Part shown: in pieces, positions 59,761 through 64,000 of the stretch
How the letters are laid out: every line of letters starts with the position of its first letter
Position numbering within the stretch: the stretch's first letter is position 1
Source: Allocatelliglobosispora scoriae
GTDB taxonomy: Bacteria > Actinomycetota > Actinomycetes > Mycobacteriales > Micromonosporaceae
Direction: 5' to 3'
Assembly (NCBI RefSeq): GCF_014204945.1
Contig: NZ_JACHMN010000002.1
Coordinates: 620,001-684,000 of the forward strand
Length of the DNA: 64,000 nt
Notes under the pieces: generated by a model
What the model was told of the DNA's origin: nothing
What the model saw: the letters and a program-made list of their open reading frames with translations, nothing else
Databases searched by the model: none
Translations under genes and position numbers: made by a program

Positions 59761-60615
59761 GTGACGGTCATTCGGGACCGACACAGGCCACGGTGGCTAT
59801 CCGAAGGCTTCGAAAACGGGCAACAGGTCGGGATCGCCACCCTGCGCATCAGCCGAGTCAACGACCGTCCCGAGGACGACCGGGCGGGTCGAAGCCACCG
59901 CATCGTCTGTCAGATGCACACTTACGACTACTTCAGCTTTTTGGCCACCCACCGTCTCCTGCTCACCGGCGATGTGCAGGAACGGAAAATTCTGACCGAG
60001 ATTGCTGGCGAGCCGAAGTGCGGGGAGCCAATAGACGGATTCCCGAATCCCTTCAGCGTCGGTCTCTCGGTATTCTGCGAGGACGGTGACTACCTCGTGC
60101 TCACCCGGCGAACCACCAGCGTCGCGGCTGGCGGTCATTGGCACGGCGGCAAGGTCTACAACGCAGTCGGAGAGAACGCTGCGCTCCGCGACTTCAGTCC
60201 CGGGCTCGACGGCGTAGTGCGATCGACCCCGTATCTCATTGCCCAGCGCGGGTTATGGGAGGAATTGGGTTTGCCCGTAGTCGAGATCGATGCGAGCGAG
60301 ATCCGGCTCCACAGTCTGGCCTATGCCATGGATTTGCGCGACCACAAGGTCTTCGGCTACGTGCTTACCGGTCTATCCCGGGACGAGCTGCAGAACGCCT
60401 GGCGCCAAGCACCCGACCGATCGGAGTCGGCGAGCAGCGGCCTGGACTTTCACTCCGTCCAGACCAAGGCGGATACTCGGCGATTGTTGCAAAGAATCGT
60501 CGATGAAACGGAGGACTGGGCGCCGGAGGCCGTGTTCTGCACGATTCGTTCTGTGCTGGTCCGGCGCCTGCTCCTTCCCTCCGAGGTGAGCAGCATCCTG
60601 GCGTCAGGGAAGTGA
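59761..60615 (+). CDS. Nudix-hydrolase-like protein
   Basis: 284 residues. The central part (about 100-215) has Nudix features: SVGLSVFCEDGDYLVLTRRT, GGHWHGGKVYNAVGENA, then AQRGLWEELGLPVVEID (R163-x3-E167-E168-x-G170) in place of the REUxEExGU helix; the first Glu of that helix is Gly164, so the motif is imperfect. Nudix enzymes cleave nucleoside diphosphates linked to other moieties. The N-terminal 95 residues (TLRISRVNDRP, DYFSFLATHRLLL) are unrecognised and conserved-looking, giving a longer protein than a bare Nudix enzyme. Start GTG at 59761, ten bases after the small ORF, without its own clear ribosome-binding site, hinting at translational coupling. It could belong to a nucleotide-signalling or defence unit; that is inference. 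Confidence 0.72.
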   Translation: MTVIRDRHRPRWLSEGFENGQQVGIATLRISRVNDRPEDDRAGRSHRIVCQMHTYDYFSFLATHRLLLTGDVQERKILTEIAGEPKCGEPIDGFPNPFSVGLSVFCEDGDYLVLTRRTTSVAAGGHWHGGKVYNAVGENAALRDFSPGLDGVVRSTPYLIAQRGLWEELGLPVVEIDASEIRLHSLAYAMDLRDHKVFGYVLTGLSRDELQNAWRQAPDRSESASSGLDFHSVQTKADTRRLLQRIVDETEDWAPEAVFCTIRSVLVRRLLLPSEVSSILASGK

Positions 60616-60803
60616 ACCTCACCGGCGGCGTTCGCCCCGTTTCATGGACAAAACCAGTACCCAATCTCCGCCGATCTTGCCAAGCAGTGCACTCACATCA
60701 GCAGAGTCGGACGTCACGATGACGTTGTTCGCATGTGCGCCTCGCGGCAGGTTCGGACGTCGATCAACGCGGTGCTGGTGACGTCGCCGGGTGGCGGGAT
60801 GGT

Positions 60804-62177
60804 TCAGGTCTCGTCGAGGTGTTGTGCTCGTTCGCTGCGGAGCTGTTCGAGGGTGGCGGTGTCGGCTGTGAGGTCTGGGTGTTCGACTTGACGGTCGAGT
60901 TCGACGACGATTTCGAGTTCACTGACGGCCTGGTCGAGGTTGCCGCCCGCCCAGTGGATCATCGCAATGTTAAACCGGGTCACGGCTTCCCCGGCCCGGT
61001 CCCCGACCTCCCGCCGGATCGGCAGCGCCTGCTCGTAGTAGGCCAGTGCCTGCCGCCGGTCACCCAACCCGTCGTACGCCATGCCGATGTTGTTCAGCGT
61101 GGTCGCTTCCCCGGCCCGGTCGCCGACCTCCCGCGTGATCGGCAGCGACTGCTCGAAATAGGTCAGTGCCTGCCGCAGGTCACCCAGCCCGTTGTACACG
61201 GCGCCGATGTTGCTCAGCGTGGTCGCTTCCCCGGCCCGGTTACCGACCTCCCGCGTGATCGGAAGCGACTGCTCGTAGTAGGCCAGCGCCTGCCGCCGAT
61301 CACCCAACCCGTTGTACGCCAAGCCGATGTTGTTCAGCGTGGTCGCTTCCCCGGCCCGGTCGCCGACCTCCCGCCGGATCGGCAACGCCTGCTCGTAGTA
61401 GGCCAGCGCCTGCCGCCGATCACCCAGCCCGACGTACACCCCTCCGATATTGTTCAGCGTGGTCGCTTCCCCGGCCCGGTCGCCGACCTCCCGCCGGATC
61501 GGCAACGCCTGCTCGTAGTAGGCCAGCGCCTGCCGCCGATCACCCAACCCGTCGTACACCAAGCCCATGTTGCTCAGCGTGGTCGCTTCCCCGGCCCGGT
61601 CACAGACCTCCCGCAGGATCGGCAACGACTGCTCGAAATAGGCCAGCGCCTGCCGCCGATCACCCAGCCCCGCGTACGCGGCGCCGATGTTGCTCAGCGT
61701 GGCCGCTTCCCCGTCCTGGTCGCGGACCTCCCGCATGATCGGCAGCGCCTGCCCGTAGTAGGCCAGTGCCTGCCGCCGGTCACCCAGCCCGTTGTACACC
61801 ATGCCGATGTTGCTCAGCGTGGCCGCTTCCCCGGCCCGGTCACAGACCTCCCGCCAGATCGGCAGCGCCTGCATATAGCAGTCCAACGCCTGCCGTGGGC
61901 TGCCGGTGGACGACAGCGCCCAGCCCAGGTGGTGCAGAGCGCTAGCGTCCGGGCCCAACGCCAGCGTCGCTTGTGCCATCGACGCCACGTCGGCGAACCG
62001 GGACCGGCTCAGCCACACCCCGGCCACCCGGCGCCCGGCGTCGCGAGCGATCTCCGGCTCCCGACCCGCCACCGCCAGCCGATGCACCTCCGCCCACCGC
62101 GCAACCCTCACACCAGGCTCACCACCAGCCAACCGTCCCGCCTCCCCACCGTTAGTGGCCGAGGCCGACACATCCAC
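60804..62177 (-). CDS. TPR-repeat protein (kinesin-light-chain type), 5' end unresolved
   Basis: About 457 residues if started at the GTG at 62177, with GGGAGGGG about nine bases upstream; the frame is open to 62363 but that extension reads as Cys/Trp-rich non-protein-like sequence. Residues from about 30 (WLSRSRFADVASMAQATLALGPDASALHHLGWALSSTG) match the region preceding TPRs in actinobacterial NB-ARC/TPR STAND proteins. Eight near-identical 40-residue repeats follow (AYYEQALPIRREVGDRAGEATTLNNIGxxYxGLGDRRQAL), then a short helical end. The ATPase and effector domains usual for such proteins are missing, so it may be a truncated remnant or a stand-alone scaffold. Convergent with the Nudix-like gene across 188 bases that hold nothing recognisable. 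Confidence 0.7.
   Translation of the reverse strand: MDVSASATNGGEAGRLAGGEPGVRVARWAEVHRLAVAGREPEIARDAGRRVAGVWLSRSRFADVASMAQATLALGPDASALHHLGWALSSTGSPRQALDCYMQALPIWREVCDRAGEAATLSNIGMVYNGLGDRRQALAYYGQALPIMREVRDQDGEAATLSNIGAAYAGLGDRRQALAYFEQSLPILREVCDRAGEATTLSNMGLVYDGLGDRRQALAYYEQALPIRREVGDRAGEATTLNNIGGVYVGLGDRRQALAYYEQALPIRREVGDRAGEATTLNNIGLAYNGLGDRRQALAYYEQSLPITREVGNRAGEATTLSNIGAVYNGLGDLRQALTYFEQSLPITREVGDRAGEATTLNNIGMAYDGLGDRRQALAYYEQALPIRREVGDRAGEAVTRFNIAMIHWAGGNLDQAVSELEIVVELDRQVEHPDLTADTATLEQLRSERAQHLDET
60940..61900. repeat. Eight-unit 120-bp tandem coding repeat
   Basis: Approximate limits. Eight consecutive 120-bp units within the TPR gene, nearly identical at the DNA level: blocks such as GTGGTCGCTTCCCCGGCCCG recur each period, with changes mostly in a few codons. 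Such homogeneity indicates recent duplication or gene conversion and a potential for copy-number change. Confidence 0.75.
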
Positions 62178-62393
62178 CAACCCCAACCCCTCCCGCGACA
62201 GCCGCCAACACCCCACACCATGCAACCCCGACCCGAACAGGCAGCCCCACAAGCCCGGCATGAAACCCAAGATCCGAATAGGACGGAACCACCAAATCAT
62301 CCCGCAAACCCGAACACCACCACAGCCACCGACCAGACACCTGCAACATCCGCTCATCGGCATGAGCGAGCGGGGTCGTCACTGTCTGCGGCT

Positions 62394-62894
62394 TCAGATG
62401 TAGCCGATCGGGCAGTCATGGCGCAGTGAGTGCTCGGCTGCCTGCCGGTAGACCGCGACGTAGAAGGTGACCGGGTCGTCGATGCTGTTGCTCAGCGCGA
62501 GTGCGCCGCGCGGCAGGTCGGCAGGCAGGCCGATCTCGGCGGCCATCGGCACGACCGCGTCCCGTAGCCGATGGGAGCTGAAGACCCGAGTGTGTTCGTC
62601 GTCGTACGCGTTGCCTATCGGCAGCGTGATCAAGCCGTCGAACAGCACCGGGACGAACAGAGCAGCATCGAGCAGTTCCTCGGCCCCGTGCCGGGCACAC
62701 AGCTCGGCGAAGCCGTCCATCACCGGCGCGATCTTCTCTTCGAAACTCTCCGCTGGCGGCACCTCGTGTGGTGGCCCTGGGTAAGGCCTTAGGCCACGCT
62801 CGACGAGAGCGCGGTCCAGCAGCGAGCGGATGCCGGACGTGATCTCGTCCTGGGCCCAGCTGTCAGGCCCGATGTCGACCAGGTAGATACCCAC
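62394..62894 (-). CDS. Hypothetical protein
   Basis: 166 residues, no family recognised. Predicted soluble alpha/beta protein: GIYLVDIGPDSWAQDEITSGIRSLLDRALVERGL, then FEEKIAPVMDGFAELCARHGAEELLDAALFVPVLFDGLITLPI, a short variable loop (GNAYDDEHTRVFSSHRLRDAVV), and a C-terminal block with SIDDPVTFYVAVYRQAAEHSL. Its acidity and size are reminiscent of immunity or small adaptor proteins but nothing specific supports that. Start GTG at 62894. It lies upstream of, and on the same strand as, the TPR gene. Confidence 0.6.
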   Translation of the reverse strand: MGIYLVDIGPDSWAQDEITSGIRSLLDRALVERGLRPYPGPPHEVPPAESFEEKIAPVMDGFAELCARHGAEELLDAALFVPVLFDGLITLPIGNAYDDEHTRVFSSHRLRDAVVPMAAEIGLPADLPRGALALSNSIDDPVTFYVAVYRQAAEHSLRHDCPIGYI

Positions 62895-62974
62895 GCGGAT
62901 ACGCTACCGACCCGAAAAGATGAGCGATCATTCCCTTCTGGCAGTCGTGACTTCGGAGCTGACGGGTACGCCGG

Positions 62975-64000
62975 TCAGGCAGAGACAAGCGCATCGGCAG
63001 GGTGGCTGCCCGTTGCCGGACTCTTCCAGTCGGAGGCACTTCGCAGCGCCGCCTCGACGCGGCGGTTGCCGGTCATGGTCGCCGTGACGGCGGTCATGGC
63101 GAGGAGGAGGCCGGCCGCGGCGTAGAGCGGGGTGCGCACGTCGTACGTGGTGGCCAGCCAGCCGCCGAGGAAGGCGCCGAAGGGGGCGGCGCACATGGCG
63201 AGCATGCGCGAGGTGGAGGCGACCCGGCCCATCAGGTGGGGTGGGACGATCGCCTGCCGGAGCGAGGGGGCGAGCACCATCGTGGCGCCCATGCCTGCCC
63301 CGCAGACGGCGAGCGCGAGCCCGGCCGCGTACGGATTCGGGGCGGCGGCAAGCCCCAGAATGGCAAGCCCTTCGACCATGGCCGTGCTGGTCAGTGCAGT
63401 GCCGGTGCCGAGTCGTCGACCGAGGAAGGAGGCGATGCCCGCGCCGAGCAGTCCGCCCGTGGCCTCCGCCGTCAGGAGCAGACCGAAGCCGAGAGTGCCG
63501 ATGCCGAGACGGTCGTGCGCGAAGAGGGCGAGTACGGTCTCCACGGCGAGGAAGGCGACGTTGCCGACCGCCGGACGGAGCGCGAGCCCGAGCAGCAATC
63601 GATCACGGAAGACGTACGAGGCCCCTGCCTGTGCCTGCCGAAGCAGTGACTCGCGGGCCTGAGGTGCGGGGCGAGGTATGGCGGGCAGCGACCGGATGAG
63701 TACGGCGGAGAGCGCGAACGACACCGCGTCGGCGAGCAGCGGGACCGCCCGCCCGAGGACGAGCAGCGCACTGCCCGCCGGAGGCCCCGCGAAGCCGGAC
63801 ATCGCGGTCTGGGCTCCGCGCAGGCGGGTGTTCGCCCGTTCCAGGAACGCGGGATCGCGGCCGAGCAGCTCTGGCAGATAAGCCGTGGCGGCCGTGTCGA
63901 AGAAGAGGCCGCCGAGGCTGAGCAGGAAGGCGACGCCCGCGATCAGCGGAATGCTCAGCACATCGAGCGCTGCAGCGGCCGCGGGTATCACCAGGAGCAG
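62975..64000 (-). CDS. MFS exporter, C-terminal part (runs off the window)
   Basis: 342 codons are visible; the N terminus lies beyond base 64000. At least nine hydrophobic helices are present. Typical major-facilitator features are FFDTAATAYLPELLGRDPAFLERANTRLRGAQ after helix four, DAVSFALSAVLIRSL, and in the second half LLLTAEATGGLLGAGIASFLGRRLGTG and VPPHLMGRVASTSRMLAMCAAPFGAFLGGWLA. These match the EntS/MFS_3-like class of drug or siderophore exporters common in actinomycetes. No substrate is indicated by its neighbours. Confidence 0.87.
   Translation of the reverse strand: MLLVIPAAAAALDVLSIPLIAGVAFLLSLGGLFFDTAATAYLPELLGRDPAFLERANTRLRGAQTAMSGFAGPPAGSALLVLGRAVPLLADAVSFALSAVLIRSLPAIPRPAPQARESLLRQAQAGASYVFRDRLLLGLALRPAVGNVAFLAVETVLALFAHDRLGIGTLGFGLLLTAEATGGLLGAGIASFLGRRLGTGTALTSTAMVEGLAILGLAAAPNPYAAGLALAVCGAGMGATMVLAPSLRQAIVPPHLMGRVASTSRMLAMCAAPFGAFLGGWLATTYDVRTPLYAAAGLLLAMTAVTATMTGNRRVEAALRSASDWKSPATGSHPADALVSA

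Noticed and set aside
60940-61900. Regular repeats resembling a CRISPR array
   Set aside because: The period is 120 bp, the repeats are coding TPR units in one open frame, and there are no unique spacers.
62178-62363. N-terminal extension of the TPR protein to an ATG at 62363
   Set aside because: The translation is Cys/Trp-rich with no protein-like pattern and no ribosome-binding site; a GTG at 62177 has an upstream GGGAGGGG.

Overview
The window is high-GC DNA with strong third-position G/C bias, GTG starts, SARP and STAND regulators, an XRE–DUF397 pair, twin-arginine and lipoprotein signals, and many secreted carbohydrate-active proteins. This fits a mycelial soil actinomycete, most likely Micromonosporaceae (Actinoplanes/Dactylosporangium/Catellatospora-like). 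The assignment is inferred from gene content only. No rRNA, tRNA, insertion sequence or CRISPR array was found.

Layout. 1-1.3 kb: the end of a sugar ABC transporter (partial permease, lipoprotein substrate-binding protein) with a 12-bp palindrome upstream. 1.5-4 kb: an XRE/NB-ARC/TPR regulator. 4-9.6 kb: two tightly spaced secreted-protein genes, a 1545-residue multi-enzyme protein (transglycosylase-like, SGNH hydrolase, NucA/NucB nuclease-like) followed 8 bp later by a ricin-lectin/DUF2690-like protein. 9.7-16.3 kb: a SARP regulator and a tight pair of large proteins of no recognised family, the second ending in a degenerate M23-like fold. 16.3-17.7 kb: an erythromycin-esterase homologue. 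17.8-30.8 kb: a secreted saccharide-degradation island (GH99-like, two PQQ-type sugar dehydrogenases, ThuA/DUF1080, GH95-like), mostly tailed with fascin-like or ricin-type beta-trefoils or discoidin domains. The palindrome seen at the ABC transporter recurs upstream of the GH95-like gene.

30.9-34.1 kb: a two-component system divergent from a Tat-exported serine-hydrolase homologue with degenerate active-site motifs. 34.1-39.3 kb: an NAD-dependent DNA ligase divergent from a flavin monooxygenase/GMC oxidoreductase pair. 39.5-50 kb: CBM2/beta-helix protein, lamin-tail protein, acetyltransferase, orphan ABC permease, XRE–DUF397 regulator pair, and two secreted proteins (discoidin/beta-helix and DUF1996) whose upstream regions share helically phased TTGCCA motifs.

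50-64 kb: an accessory region with less biased base composition in places. It holds a nucleotidyltransferase-like protein, a YCII protein, a CASTOR/POLLUX-type channel, a frameshifted hydrolase-like gene, an APH-family kinase, a secreted peptidase-like protein with beta-propeller repeats, DUF6193- and DUF6308-like genes, a 52-residue membrane-anchor-like ORF next to a Nudix-like gene, an eight-unit TPR array, a hypothetical gene and a truncated MFS exporter. Several convergent junctions carry long perfect hairpins that act as probable bidirectional terminators.
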